Shown piece by piece: positions 9,131 through 21,257 of a stretch of 64,000 nt of DNA. The notes beneath the pieces were generated by a model that was not told the origin of the DNA, did no database searches, and saw only the letters and a list, made by a program, of their open reading frames with translations. A program made the position numbers and the translations under genes. Each line of letters begins with the position of its first letter. The first letter of the stretch is position 1. The stretch comes from Microbacterium sp. AK031 (GTDB taxonomy: Bacteria > Actinomycetota > Actinomycetes > Actinomycetales > Microbacteriaceae), in assembly GCF_024807145.1 (NCBI RefSeq), contig NZ_JANUCA010000001.1, forward strand, positions 992,001-1,056,000, in the 5' to 3' direction.

Positions 9131-9133
9131 GGA

Positions 9134-11464
<2,331 letters not shown>

Positions 11465-11508
11465 CGAGCGGGATCGGACATCGCCGCGGCGGACTTGCGC
11501 GGTGGCGC

Positions 11509-12606
11509 TCACGCGTCGACGGGAACCGCCGACACCGTCATGTCGATCGTGAACTGGCCGAGAACGCGTGTCCCGACGTACAGCACTGCGGTCTGCCCCG
11601 GAGCGACGCCGTCGAGAGGCACTTCCGGGACGACATCCACACCAGCGCTCGACACCGTCGCGCGCGCAGGCACAGGCTCCGAATGCGCGCGGATCTGCAC
11701 GTGGCAGTCGAACTCCGACGATGTCGGCGCGGCGCCGGCCCAGGAGTAGCGTTCGCCCGAGATCTCACCGATCGCCAGCGCCTCCTTGGGGCCGACCACG
11801 ACCGTGTTCGACACCGGACGCACCTCGAGCACGAACCGCGGCTTGCCGTCGTCCGCGGGCACGCCGAGCTTCAGGCCGCGTCGCTGCCCGACGGTGAACG
11901 CGTGCGCACCGTCGTGCGAGCCGACCACCGCACCGGATCGATCGAGGATCTCGCCCTGCTCCGCGCCGACCTTCTCGGCCAGCCATCCGCGCGTGTCGCC
12001 GTCTGGGATGAAGCAGATGTCGTGGCTGTCCGGCTTCTGCGCGACGCTGAGTCCGCGCTCGGCCGCCTCGGCGCGGACGAGCGCCTTCGACGGAGTGGTC
12101 CCCAGCGGAAAGTAGGTGTGCGCCAGCTGCTCGGCGGTGAGCACGCCCAGCACGTATGACTGGTCTTTCGCATTGTCAGATGCACGATGCAGCTCTAGAC
12201 CGCCCTCGCCGTCCACGAGCGTCGCATAGTGGCCGGTGCACACGGCGTCGAAGCCCAGCTCGATCGCGCGCTCCAAGAGGGCGGCGAACTTGATCTTCTC
12301 GTTGCAGCGCATGCACGGATTCGGTGTGCGACCGGCCTGATACTCGGAGATGAAGTCATCGATCACGTCGTCGCGGAAGCGCTCGGAGAAGTCCCAGACG
12401 TAGAACGGGATGCCGAGCTTGTCGGAAGCCCTGCGCGCGTCCATGGCGTCTTCGATCGTGCAGCACCCCCTACTGCCGGTGCGCAGCGTGCCGCCCGCCC
12501 TTGAGAGCGCCAGGTGCACGCCGGTGACATCGTGCCCGGCCTCCACGGCGCGCGCAGCCGCAACGGCCGAGTCAACGCCGCCGCTCATCGCCGCAAGAAT
12601 TCGCAT
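11509..12606 (-). CDS. mnmA: tRNA-specific 2-thiouridylase
   Basis: A 365-residue enzyme that adenylates U34 of Lys, Glu and Gln tRNAs and transfers sulfur to it. The N-terminal PP-loop is [11 protein letters not shown], followed by [15 protein letters not shown] segment with catalytic C98 (and C101), and HDICF with C198, the partner cysteine that forms the persulfide/disulfide. The C-terminal half carries the usual two beta domains ([11 protein letters not shown]). The gene follows a cysteine desulfurase by nine bases, which suggests a dedicated sulfur donor, as known for YrvO-MnmA in Bacillus subtilis. Confidence 0.96.
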   Translation of the reverse strand: MRILAAMSGGVDSAVAAARAVEAGHDVTGVHLALSRAGGTLRTGSRGCCTIEDAMDARRASDKLGIPFYVWDFSERFRDDVIDDFISEYQAGRTPNPCMRCNEKIKFAALLERAIELGFDAVCTGHYATLVDGEGGLELHRASDNAKDQSYVLGVLTAEQLAHTYFPLGTTPSKALVRAEAAERGLSVAQKPDSHDICFIPDGDTRGWLAEKVGAEQGEILDRSGAVVGSHDGAHAFTVGQRRGLKLGVPADDGKPRFVLEVRPVSNTVVVGPKEALAIGEISGERYSWAGAAPTSSEFDCHVQIRAHSEPVPARATVSSAGVDVVPEVPLDGVAPGQTAVLYVGTRVLGQFTIDMTVSAVPVDA

Positions 12607-12612
12607 TGGTCC

Positions 12613-12618
12613 AGTCTA
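12613..12618 (-). promoter_or_regulatory. -10 box TAGACT of mnmA, overlapping the upstream stop codon
   Basis: The first three bases of TAGACT (12616-12618) are the TAG stop of the cysteine desulfurase gene. Six bases (GGACCA) separate the box from the mnmA ATG, so mnmA can be made from an internal leaderless promoter. Confidence 0.55.
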
Positions 12619-13791
12619 CGGGCGTGAACCTGATGCGGACCCGGATGCTCGCGCAAACGCATCGGCGATAGCCGCGAGCACAGCGTCGACATCGGCGTCG
12701 GTCGAGGTGCGCCCGAGCGTGAAGCGCAGCACGCTGCGGGCGTCCTGCTCGCTGCGCCCCATCGCCATGACGACGTGCGACGGCTCGGCTACGCCGGCCT
12801 GGCAGGCAGAGCCGGTGGATGCCGCGACCCCGGCCACATCGAGAAGAAACAGCAGGCTCTCCCCCACCGCGCCAGGGAACAGCATGTGCACGTTGTTCGG
12901 CAGTCGGTCGATCGGGTCACCCAGCAGCGTTGCCGACGGGACAGCAGAGCGGATGCCGTCGATCAGACGATCACGCAGTGCGGAGAGCCGTTCGCCCTCT
13001 GCGTCGCGTTCGGCCTCGGCGAGCTCCAGTGCGGCTGCGAACGCAGCCGCACCGGCCACGTCCTGGGTTCCGGCGCGGAGTCCGCGTTGCTGCGCGCCTC
13101 CGTGCAGCAACCCGGTGAGCTTGGCTGTACGGGCCACCACGAGCGCGCCGACGCCGACCGGCGCACCGATCTTGTGCCCTGCCACACTCATCGCGACGAG
13201 CCCCACTCCTGGCGCGGCATCCGCTCGCAGCTCATGGAACGACAGCGGGATGTGCCCGAAAGCGCTCACGGCGTCCAAGTGCAGCGGGATCCGCGCCACG
13301 GCAGCGGTGCCGGCGAGAGCGGCGGCATCGTTGATCGTGCCCACCTCGTTGTTCGCGACGAGCGCCGTCGCCAAAGCCGCCCCGTCCAGCGCGTCCGCGA
13401 ATGCTTCCACCTCGATGCGGCCGCTCTCCGTCAAAGGCACGCGGCGCACCAGCGCGCCCTCGGCCGCAAGAACCGAGACCGTGTCCATGCTCGCGTGGTG
13501 CTCGCCGTCGGGCAGCACGACCGCATCGGCTTCCGCCGCGCGAGCGGCCCAGAGCCCGTGCAACGCCGTGTTGATCGACTCGGTACCGCCCGACGTCAGC
13601 ACGACCTCGATCGGATCGCTCCCGAGGACGGTGGCGATCCGCTCACGCGACTCCTCCAGCAGCCGACGAGCGTCCTGGCCGGCGCCGTGCGTCGACGATG
13701 CGTTGCCGACGACGTCCGTCGCCGCCAGCCACGCGTCCCGTGCCTCCGGGCGCAACGGCGTGGTCGCCGCATGGTCGAGATAGAACCGCAT
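12616..13791 (-). CDS. Cysteine desulfurase (IscS/NifS-type, group I)
   Basis: A 391-residue PLP enzyme that takes sulfur from cysteine and carries it as a persulfide. YLDHAATTP opens the chain, the PLP lysine is K207 in SVAGHKIGAPVG, and the persulfide cysteine is C330 in STGSACQAG, in the longer mobile loop typical of group I (IscS/NifS/YrvO) rather than SufS. Being directly upstream of mnmA, its first job is probably tRNA thiolation. It is the only cysteine desulfurase in this window, and the suf operon here has none, so it may serve both. GAGAGTTAAGGG precedes the ATG. Confidence 0.93.
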   Translation of the reverse strand: MRFYLDHAATTPLRPEARDAWLAATDVVGNASSTHGAGQDARRLLEESRERIATVLGSDPIEVVLTSGGTESINTALHGLWAARAAEADAVVLPDGEHHASMDTVSVLAAEGALVRRVPLTESGRIEVEAFADALDGAALATALVANNEVGTINDAAALAGTAAVARIPLHLDAVSAFGHIPLSFHELRADAAPGVGLVAMSVAGHKIGAPVGVGALVVARTAKLTGLLHGGAQQRGLRAGTQDVAGAAAFAAALELAEAERDAEGERLSALRDRLIDGIRSAVPSATLLGDPIDRLPNNVHMLFPGAVGESLLFLLDVAGVAASTGSACQAGVAEPSHVVMAMGRSEQDARSVLRFTLGRTSTDADVDAVLAAIADAFARASGSASGSRP

Positions 13792-13871
13792 CCCTTAACT
13801 CTCCCTCATTTCGCGCGACACGGCGCATGGAACCCAGTACGAGCTGTCATGAGACTGCAATACAACCCGCC

Positions 13872-13877
13872 TAATGT
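13872..13877 (+). promoter_or_regulatory. -10 box TAATGT of glgX
   Basis: TAATGT, then GTACTC, then ATG at 13884, with no Shine-Dalgarno sequence in between. Confidence 0.55.
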
Positions 13878-13883
13878 GTACTC

Positions 13884-15953
13884 ATGCCCGAGTCTCAAGA
13901 CTTCACCGCGCCCGGCGGCGCCGCCCTCGACAATCTCGGTGTTCGTCTGCACGACGGCGTCGCGACCCTGCGTGTGTGGTCGCGGAACGCCTCATCGATC
14001 GAACTCGTCACCTTCGACGAGACCGACCTCGACTGGGTCACTGACGAAGTCGACCTCGAGCGCGGATCTGACGACGTATGGGAGGTGACCACAGATCTGC
14101 TTCCGCCCGGAACCAGGTACGCGATCCGCGTGGGTGGCCCGCACGGCCCCGGCAACACGTTCAACCCGGAGACTCTGCTGCTTGACCCCTATGCCAAGGG
14201 CCTCGCCCAGGGCGACGGCTACGAGGAGTGGCGCTCCGTCGTCATCGTCGACGGCTTCGACTGGGGTGATTCGCGCAAGCCCGGCATCCCGCTCGATCGC
14301 ACCGTGATCTACGAGGCGCACCTGAAGGGGATGACCAAGCGCCATCCTGACGTGCCGCCCGCACTGCACGGCACCTACGCGGGCCTCGCGCACCCCACGA
14401 TGATCGAGTACTTCCACTCGCTCGGCGTGACCTCCATCGAGCTCCTGCCCGTCCACGCGTTCGTCCCGGAGCCGCGCCTGCTCGAGCGCGGACTCACGAA
14501 CTACTGGGGATACAACACCCTCAACTTCTTCACCCCGCACGCGGCCTATGCCACGGAGGACGCGCGCAAGGAGGGCCCCGAGGCCGTACTCGCCGAGTTC
14601 AAGGGCATGGTGAAGCTGCTGCACGAGGCAGGTCTCGAAGTCATCCTCGACGTCGTCTACAACCACACCTCGGAAGAGGGCATCGGCGGACCGCGCTCGA
14701 GCCTGCGCGGCATCGACAACGCCCACTACTACCGCCAGCAGCCCGACGGCGTGTACGTCGACACCACCGGCTGCGGCAACACGCTCAACACCGCGACGGA
14801 TGCCGGTGCCAGACTCGCGCTCGATTCTCTGCGCTACTGGGCGCAGGAGATGCAGATCGACGGCTTCCGATTCGATCTCGCCGCCGCGCTGGGCCGTGAC
14901 GAGAACCACGAGTTCACGCCGGAGCATCCGCTCCTGACCGCGATCCGGGACGATCCTGCGCTGCAGAACGTGAAGCTCATCGCCGAGCCATGGGACGTCG
15001 GGCTCGGCGGCTGGCAGACCGGCAACTTCACCGCCGGCTGGCAGGAATGGAACGACCGCTACCGCGACCGCGTCCGCAACTTCTGGCTCAGCGACATCGA
15101 CTACGCCCGTCGCGCCTCAGCACCGGTCGGCATCGGCGGCTTCGCCACCCGGCTCGCCGGCTCATCGAACACGTTCAGCGAAGATCGCGGACCACTTGCG
15201 AGTGTGAATTTCATCACAGCGCACGACGGCTTCACCCTGCGCGACCTCGTCTCGTACGACGTCAAGCACAATGAGGCCAACGGCGAAGACAACCGCGACG
15301 GTGCCGACATGAACCGCGCCTTCAACCACGGCGTCGAGGGCCCGACGAACGACCCGGTGATCAGAGCGGCGCGGCGCAAGGCCATGCGAAATCTGCTCGG
15401 CACACTGCTGCTGTCAGCGGGCATCCCCATGCTCACCGCGGGCGATGAGCATGGACGCACTCAGCGCGGCAACAACAACGCCTACGCGCACGACTCGGAT
15501 CTGACGTGGCTGAGCTGGGAGCACGAGGACTGGCAGAACGACCTGCGCGCGCATGTGTCGACGCTCACGCGGTTGCGTCGCGAGAACCCCGCCCTTCGGC
15601 CGAGCCGATATGCACGTCTCGGCGAGCACACCCCGAATGCGTCCGTGATGGACTGGTACAACCAGGACGGCGAGACGATGGAGCAGGCGCAGTGGACCGA
15701 TCCGGGCAACCGCACGCTGCAGTACGCCGCAGCATCCACTCCTGTCGACGAACAGGCCAACCGCATCCTGCTGGTCGTGCACGGCACTGAGGCGCCCATC
15801 GACATCACGCTGCCCATGGTCGAGGATGCGACTCGTTTCGTGTCCCTGTGGTCGAGTGCTGACGAACATCCCGACGTACCGTCTGAGACTTTCTCGCCCG
15901 GAGATGTACTGGCGACCGCCGGCACATCGATGCGTCTCTTCCGCGTCGAATAG
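13884..15953 (+). CDS. glgX: Glycogen debranching enzyme (GH13, isoamylase type)
   Basis: A 689-residue enzyme that hydrolyses alpha-1,6 branches of glycogen after phosphorylase trimming. An N-terminal CBM48-like domain (about 15-115) precedes a GH13 barrel with nucleophile D331 in DGFRFDLA, acid/base E368 in LIAEPWDVG and transition-state D448 in ITAHDGFT. Signature NYWGYNTLNFF matches the GlgX/TreX group. It lies upstream of glgE-glgB in the same direction but is separated by 63 bases and has its own leaderless-type promoter. Confidence 0.94.
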   Translation: MPESQDFTAPGGAALDNLGVRLHDGVATLRVWSRNASSIELVTFDETDLDWVTDEVDLERGSDDVWEVTTDLLPPGTRYAIRVGGPHGPGNTFNPETLLLDPYAKGLAQGDGYEEWRSVVIVDGFDWGDSRKPGIPLDRTVIYEAHLKGMTKRHPDVPPALHGTYAGLAHPTMIEYFHSLGVTSIELLPVHAFVPEPRLLERGLTNYWGYNTLNFFTPHAAYATEDARKEGPEAVLAEFKGMVKLLHEAGLEVILDVVYNHTSEEGIGGPRSSLRGIDNAHYYRQQPDGVYVDTTGCGNTLNTATDAGARLALDSLRYWAQEMQIDGFRFDLAAALGRDENHEFTPEHPLLTAIRDDPALQNVKLIAEPWDVGLGGWQTGNFTAGWQEWNDRYRDRVRNFWLSDIDYARRASAPVGIGGFATRLAGSSNTFSEDRGPLASVNFITAHDGFTLRDLVSYDVKHNEANGEDNRDGADMNRAFNHGVEGPTNDPVIRAARRKAMRNLLGTLLLSAGIPMLTAGDEHGRTQRGNNNAYAHDSDLTWLSWEHEDWQNDLRAHVSTLTRLRRENPALRPSRYARLGEHTPNASVMDWYNQDGETMEQAQWTDPGNRTLQYAAASTPVDEQANRILLVVHGTEAPIDITLPMVEDATRFVSLWSSADEHPDVPSETFSPGDVLATAGTSMRLFRVE

Positions 15954-16004
15954 ACCGGCCGGAACACGGCACGGCTACGGGTGTCCCCTCCCGCCGAGGC
16001 GCGG

Positions 16005-16010
16005 TACATT
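16005..16010 (+). promoter_or_regulatory. -10 box TACATT of glgE-glgB
   Basis: TACATT, then CAGGGT, then GTG at 16017. This spacing argues for the GTG rather than the upstream start of the same frame at 15981. Confidence 0.5.
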
Positions 16011-16016
16011 CAGGGT

Positions 16017-18119
16017 GTGGCTGCACGTTCTGGCAATCGTCCCGCGGAGCTTCGAAGCCCCGCACAGATCCCGGTGCGGCTCCGTGCCGCCGATGAGCGA
16101 AAGTTGGCCCAGGGTGTCGCATCCGACCGGCACGTTCACACGCTGACAGGACGCATCCCGCTCGCTGAGCCGCGGCCGGCAGCACCGAGCGGGTTCCCCG
16201 CAAAGGCGTTCGCCGGCGAAGTCGTGCCGTTCCGGGTCGTCGCATTCCGAGAAGGGCATGATCGGATCGGCGCGCATGTGCGACTCACCTCGCCGAACGG
16301 TGAGGAGACTCTGCACCGCCTGACCGCGATCGAAGACGGCTCTGACGGGTGGGAGGCGCAGATCGCCCTCGATCTGCAGGGCGTCTGGAAGTACCGTTTC
16401 GAGGCCTTCGCCGACGACTTCGCCACCTGGGCTCACGCCGCAGCCGTGAAGATCGCGGCGGGGGTCGATGTCGAGGTGATGGCCGCGCTCGGCCTTCACC
16501 ACTTCCTACGCGCGGCTGCCGAGAAGTTCAGGCCGACAGCAGAGCGCACGCGCCTCAAGGCCGTCGCGGCGTCCCTGAAGGATTCGGATGCCGCAACCAC
16601 CATGTCGGTCGCCACCGATCCCGACCTGGCCGCGCTGTTCGAGGCCCGACCGCTGGCCTCGCTCGCCTCAGCGACGAGCGAACAGACACTGCTGGTCGAG
16701 CGAACCGCTGCGGGCGTGGGCGCCTGGTACGAGTTCTTCCCCCGTTCCGAGGGCGCGAAGCGCAGGGCGGACGGAACGATCAAGAGCGGCACATTCCGCA
16801 CCGCGGCACGGCGTCTCCCGGCAGTCGCGGCGATGGGCTTCGACGTGCTGTATCTGCCGCCGATCCATCCGATCGGCAGGACGCACCGCAAGGGTCCGAA
16901 CAACACGCTCGACGCCGCCCCAGGGGATCCGGGGTCGCCCTGGGCGATCGGCGCAGCGGAGGGTGGCCACGATGCGGTCCACCCCGATCTCGGTTCCATG
17001 GCGGACTTCCGATTCTTTGTGCGCGAGGCTCGCAAGGTCGGCCTGGAGGTGGCTCTCGATCTCGCACTTCAGGCGTCGCCGGATCACCCATGGGTCACAT
17101 CGCACCCCGAATGGTTCACGACGCTCCCGGATGGCACGATCGCCTACGCCGAGAACCCGCCGAAGAAGTACCAGGACATCTACCCGCTCAACTTCGACGG
17201 CGACCCGGCCGGCCTCTCCGCCGAGGTCCTGCGCATCGTCGAGCTCTGGGTGTCGCAGGGCGTGTCGATCTTCCGGGTGGACAACCCGCACACCAAACCG
17301 CTCTGGTTCTGGGAGTGGCTGATCGCCAGAGTCACCGCTGCGCACCCCGATGTCGTGTTCCTCGCCGAGGCGTTCACCCGCCCTGCTCCCCTGCGCGGCC
17401 TCGCCGCGGCCGGGTTCCAGCAGAGTTACACGTACTTCACCTGGCGCAACACGAAGCGCGAGCTCGAGGAGTTCCTGACCGGACTCGCCGAGGAGACCGC
17501 TGACTACCTGCGGCCCAACCTGTTCGTCAACACCCCCGACATCCTGACCGAGTATCTGCAGTTCGGGGGTCGCGCGGCGTACCGCATCCGGGCAGCCATC
17601 GCGGCTACAGCCGCACCCACCTATGGCGTCTACGCCGGCTACGAGCTGTATGAGAACGTCGCACGCCCGGGCTCCGAGGAGAACATCGACAACGAGAAGT
17701 ACGAATACAAATTGCGCGACTTCGCCTCAGCCGAGGCCGCCGGCGACTCGCTCGCGCCCTTCCTCCGGCAGCTGAATGCGATCCGTGGAGCCCATCCCGC
17801 GTTGCGCCAGCTGCGCAACCTCGCTGTGCACTGGAGCGATGACGACGGCATCCTGGTCTATTCGAAGCATCTGGATGCCGCATTCACCGACAGCGGGTCG
17901 GATGACACGATCATCGTCGTCGTCAACGTGGACCCCCATTCCGTGCGCGAGACGACTGTGCACCTCGACACGCGAGTGTGGGGTGTCGAGCCCGGGGCGA
18001 CCTATGAGGTCGAGGACCTCATCACCGGTGCGGTATGGACCTGGTCCGATCACAACTTCGTCAGGCTCGATGCGTTCGCGGAGCCGGTCCATATCCTCAA
18101 GGTGAAGGGACGACCATGA
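16017..18119 (+). CDS. glgE: Alpha-1,4-glucan:maltose-1-phosphate maltosyltransferase
   Basis: A GH13_3 enzyme of 700 residues that extends alpha-1,4-glucans with maltose from maltose-1-phosphate. GIGAWYEFFPRS-like segment (AGVGAWYEFFPRSEG) marks the start of the catalytic part; the nucleophile D422 lies in FRVDNPHTKP and acid/base E451 in FLAEAFTRP. The GTG start at 16017 is preferred to 15981 because of the -10 spacing. It is coupled to glgB by an ATGA overlap. The pathway's maltokinase (pep2) and trehalose synthase (treS) are not in this window. Confidence 0.94.
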   Translation: MAARSGNRPAELRSPAQIPVRLRAADERKLAQGVASDRHVHTLTGRIPLAEPRPAAPSGFPAKAFAGEVVPFRVVAFREGHDRIGAHVRLTSPNGEETLHRLTAIEDGSDGWEAQIALDLQGVWKYRFEAFADDFATWAHAAAVKIAAGVDVEVMAALGLHHFLRAAAEKFRPTAERTRLKAVAASLKDSDAATTMSVATDPDLAALFEARPLASLASATSEQTLLVERTAAGVGAWYEFFPRSEGAKRRADGTIKSGTFRTAARRLPAVAAMGFDVLYLPPIHPIGRTHRKGPNNTLDAAPGDPGSPWAIGAAEGGHDAVHPDLGSMADFRFFVREARKVGLEVALDLALQASPDHPWVTSHPEWFTTLPDGTIAYAENPPKKYQDIYPLNFDGDPAGLSAEVLRIVELWVSQGVSIFRVDNPHTKPLWFWEWLIARVTAAHPDVVFLAEAFTRPAPLRGLAAAGFQQSYTYFTWRNTKRELEEFLTGLAEETADYLRPNLFVNTPDILTEYLQFGGRAAYRIRAAIAATAAPTYGVYAGYELYENVARPGSEENIDNEKYEYKLRDFASAEAAGDSLAPFLRQLNAIRGAHPALRQLRNLAVHWSDDDGILVYSKHLDAAFTDSGSDDTIIVVVNVDPHSVRETTVHLDTRVWGVEPGATYEVEDLITGAVWTWSDHNFVRLDAFAEPVHILKVKGRP

Positions 18120-20293
18120 GCGAGATCGACGATGTCATCACATCCCCTGACTGGGAGACCGTCGCCGCGGGAGCGCACCATGCTCCGCATGACGTGCTCG
18201 GCGCGCACCCGATGCAGGATGCCACGGGTCGCACCCAGACCACGATCCGGGTGCGACGACCCCTGGCCGAGAGCGTGTCAGCCGTGTTCGCAGACGGGAC
18301 CCGGCTGCCTCTGGTCCATGCTGCACACGGCTTGTGGGAGGGTCAGCACGACGGATCCCCGGTCGCCTACCGCGTTGCGACCGTGTACGCCGACGAGGAG
18401 GAGCAGATCGTCGGCGACCCTTACCGCCATCTTCCGAGCATCGGCGATCTGGACCTGCATCTGATCGCCGAGGGCCGCCACGAGCGGCTGTGGGAGGTCC
18501 TCGGCGCAAACGTGCATCTCTTCGACGGCGAGATCGGCGTGTCCTTCGCCGTGTGGGCGCCGAACGCCCAGGCCGTGCGTGTGGTCGGTGAGCACAACGG
18601 CTGGAGTGGCGAGGGCCACAGCATGCGCTCGATGGGTGTGAGCGGCATCTGGGAGCTGTTCATCCCGGACCTCACCCCTGGGACGCTCTACAAGTATCAG
18701 ATCCTCACCCGCGACGGCCGTTGGATCCTCAAGGCCGACCCGATGGCGCAGCGCACGCAGGTCCCACCGGAGACGGCGTCTGCCGTGCCGTTCTCCGCAT
18801 ATTCATGGAACGATGGCGCCTGGATGACGAGGCGGGCCGCGACGCACGCCGTCGCCCAGCCGATGTCGATCTACGAGGTGCATCTGGGCTCGTGGCGCGA
18901 AGGGCTCGGGTATCGCGAGATCGCCGATCCGCTGATCTCCCACATCCTCGACACCGGCTTCACCCACGTCGAGTTCATGCCGCTCGCCGAGCATCCTTTC
19001 GGAGGCTCCTGGGGTTATCAGGTCAGCGGATACTACGCACCGACCGCGCGGTTCGGAACTCCTGACGATCTGCGATATCTGATCGATCGCCTGCATCAGG
19101 CCGGCATCGGCGTGATCCTCGATTGGGTCCCAGGGCACTTCCCCAAGGACGAATTCGCACTGGCCCGCTTCGACGGGCTGCCGCTGTACGAGCACCCGGA
19201 CCCCCGGCGTGGCGAGCATCAGGACTGGGGCACTCTGATCTTCGACTACGGTCGACCGGAGGTGCGCGGCTTCCTCGTCGCCAACGCCCTCTACTGGTTC
19301 GATCAGTTCCACATCGACGGGCTGCGGGTGGATGCGGTGGCGTCGATGCTCTATCTCGACTATTCGCGGCGCGACGGCGAGTGGGAGCCCAACGTCCACG
19401 GCGGTAGAGAGAACCTCGAGGCGATCCGCTTCCTTCAGGAGGTCAACGCGACGGCATACCGGACGCATCCGGGAATCGTGATGATCGCGGAGGAGTCGAC
19501 CAGCTTTCCCGGCGTCACCGGACCCACCGACCACGCCGGCCTCGGGTTCGGATTCAAGTGGAACATGGGCTGGATGAACGACTCCCTGCAGTACATCTCA
19601 CGCGATCCGATGTACCGCGCGCACCATGAGGGCGAGATGACGTTCTCGTTCGTGTACGCATTCGGCGAGAACTACCTGCTGCCGATCAGTCACGACGAGG
19701 TGGTGCACGGCAAGGGAAGCCTGATGTCGAAGATGCCGGGCGATCATGCGCACAAGCTCGCGAACGTCCGCGCATACCTCGCATACATGTGGGGCCATCC
19801 AGGAAAGAACCTCCTGTTCATGGGTCAGGAGTTCGGCCAATTGGCCGAGTGGTCCGAGTCTCGCGCGCTGGACTGGTGGCTGCTCGATCAGCCTTCGCAC
19901 GCACAACTGCAGCGCTTCGTCGGAGAGATGAACGGCGTGTATCGAGCGAGCGCTCCGCTCTGGGAGCGAGACGGTGACAGCACGCGCTTCCGTCGCCTCG
20001 GTGCACCGTCATGGGATCCGAACGTGATCGCGTTCGAGCGACGCGACGAGCACGGCGGCCGTGTCATCGTGATCAGCAACTTCGCCGGCGTCGAGCGTGC
20101 AGGACTCCCCCTCGACCTGACGGTGGCTGGCGTGTGGGATGAGGTCCTCAACACGGATGCCACCGAATTCGGCGGCGCCGGCGTGGGCAATTACGGTCGA
20201 GTCGCCGCACATGTCGAAGGCGAACACGGCACGCCGAAGACGAAGATCACCTTGCCTGCGCTTTCGACGATCTGGCTCCGATATCGGGCCTGA
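18116..20293 (+). CDS. glgB: 1,4-alpha-glucan branching enzyme
   Basis: A 725-residue GH13_9 enzyme that creates alpha-1,6 branches. It has two N-terminal beta domains (about 20-110 and 140-225, the second with VWAPNAQAVRVVG), then the barrel with nucleophile D406 in DGLRVDAV and E459 in MIAEESTS. WSESRALDW and LPISHDEVVHGKGSL are hallmark GlgB segments. The frame is open 27 codons further upstream, but the ATG at 18116 overlaps the glgE stop by four bases and has AAGGGA seven bases upstream. GlgE and GlgB act together to build branched glucan. Confidence 0.95.
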   Translation: MSEIDDVITSPDWETVAAGAHHAPHDVLGAHPMQDATGRTQTTIRVRRPLAESVSAVFADGTRLPLVHAAHGLWEGQHDGSPVAYRVATVYADEEEQIVGDPYRHLPSIGDLDLHLIAEGRHERLWEVLGANVHLFDGEIGVSFAVWAPNAQAVRVVGEHNGWSGEGHSMRSMGVSGIWELFIPDLTPGTLYKYQILTRDGRWILKADPMAQRTQVPPETASAVPFSAYSWNDGAWMTRRAATHAVAQPMSIYEVHLGSWREGLGYREIADPLISHILDTGFTHVEFMPLAEHPFGGSWGYQVSGYYAPTARFGTPDDLRYLIDRLHQAGIGVILDWVPGHFPKDEFALARFDGLPLYEHPDPRRGEHQDWGTLIFDYGRPEVRGFLVANALYWFDQFHIDGLRVDAVASMLYLDYSRRDGEWEPNVHGGRENLEAIRFLQEVNATAYRTHPGIVMIAEESTSFPGVTGPTDHAGLGFGFKWNMGWMNDSLQYISRDPMYRAHHEGEMTFSFVYAFGENYLLPISHDEVVHGKGSLMSKMPGDHAHKLANVRAYLAYMWGHPGKNLLFMGQEFGQLAEWSESRALDWWLLDQPSHAQLQRFVGEMNGVYRASAPLWERDGDSTRFRRLGAPSWDPNVIAFERRDEHGGRVIVISNFAGVERAGLPLDLTVAGVWDEVLNTDATEFGGAGVGNYGRVAAHVEGEHGTPKTKITLPALSTIWLRYRA

Positions 20294-20297
20294 GCCG

Positions 20298-21257
20298 TCA
20301 GAACAGCAACGACGACAGTCGGTTCCGGGCAGCGATCACCCGAGGATCGCCTGCGCCGATGAGTCCGAACAGCTCCACGAGCCGCTCGCGCACCGGCGCG
20401 CGCTCGTCAGCGGGCAGCGCGGCGAAGAGATCGAGCAGGCGCCCGAACGCGTCCTCGACATGGCCACCGGAGATGTCGAGGTCGGCGACGGCGAACTGCG
20501 CGCTGACGTCCAGAGGTGCGTCGGCGGCAGCGGATCGCGACTCCTGGAGATCGAGGCCCTGTACGCGGTCGAGCAGTCGCACCTGTCCGAGCCCCGCGCG
20601 CGCGTCCTCGTCACGCGGGTTCTCCGCAAGTGCCTTCTCGTAGGCACTGATGGCGGTCGCGTAGTCGCCGGTTTCGATCGCCGCGAAGGCCTCGGCGTGC
20701 AGAGGGGGCAGCGGGGCCTCCTGCGCCTCACCGGAGTCTTCGGAACCGCTGTCCTCAGTATCCGCCGCGCCGCCGGGCACTGAACCTGTGACGCCGTTCT
20801 GGGCGGCAACCTGCAGCAGCTGGTCGAACACCTGACGCACCTGCTCTTCCGGAACGGCGCCGGTGAACATCGGAACCGGTTGTCCGGCGATAAGCGCGAC
20901 CACCATCGGGATGGACTGTGCGCGGAAGCTCTGCGCGAGCTGCGGGTTCGCATCGACGTCGACCTTGGCGAGCACGACGCGCCCACCGAGTTCGGTGACG
21001 ACCTTCTCCAGTATCGGGCTGAGCTGCTTGCACGGTCCGCACCATTCGGCCCACAGATCGACGACGATGGGCACGGTGCGCGAGAGCTCCATGATCTGCC
21101 CGAACGTGGCGTCGGTCACATCGACGATGAAGCCTCCGGGTGCGGCGCCCTCACCGCCTGCATGCGCCGCAGTCGCGTCAGCGGGCGCCGCTGGGCGGTT
21201 GCGCAGGCTCGAGAGGTCGACGGCGCCCCGAAGGGCTGCGGCAGAGATGTCGGTCAT
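20298..21257 (-). CDS. Thioredoxin-fold protein with C-terminal TPR region (CnoX/YbbN-like)
   Basis: A 319-residue protein. The thioredoxin domain (about 42-150) keeps the active site W72-C73-G74-P75-C76, then KVDVDANPQLAQSFRAQSIPMVVA with the cis-proline. A Glu/Asp/Pro linker leads to TPR-like helices (HAEAFAAIETGDYATAISAYEKAL). E. coli CnoX/YbbN with the same architecture is a chaperone and redox holdase; here the CGPC motif is intact, so it may be redox active. Its ATG overlaps the stop of the upstream membrane protein by four bases, which suggests a joint envelope-protein function. The gene ends four bases from glgB, convergent, with no terminator visible. Confidence 0.85.
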   Translation of the reverse strand: MTDISAAALRGAVDLSSLRNRPAAPADATAAHAGGEGAAPGGFIVDVTDATFGQIMELSRTVPIVVDLWAEWCGPCKQLSPILEKVVTELGGRVVLAKVDVDANPQLAQSFRAQSIPMVVALIAGQPVPMFTGAVPEEQVRQVFDQLLQVAAQNGVTGSVPGGAADTEDSGSEDSGEAQEAPLPPLHAEAFAAIETGDYATAISAYEKALAENPRDEDARAGLGQVRLLDRVQGLDLQESRSAAADAPLDVSAQFAVADLDISGGHVEDAFGRLLDLFAALPADERAPVRERLVELFGLIGAGDPRVIAARNRLSSLLF

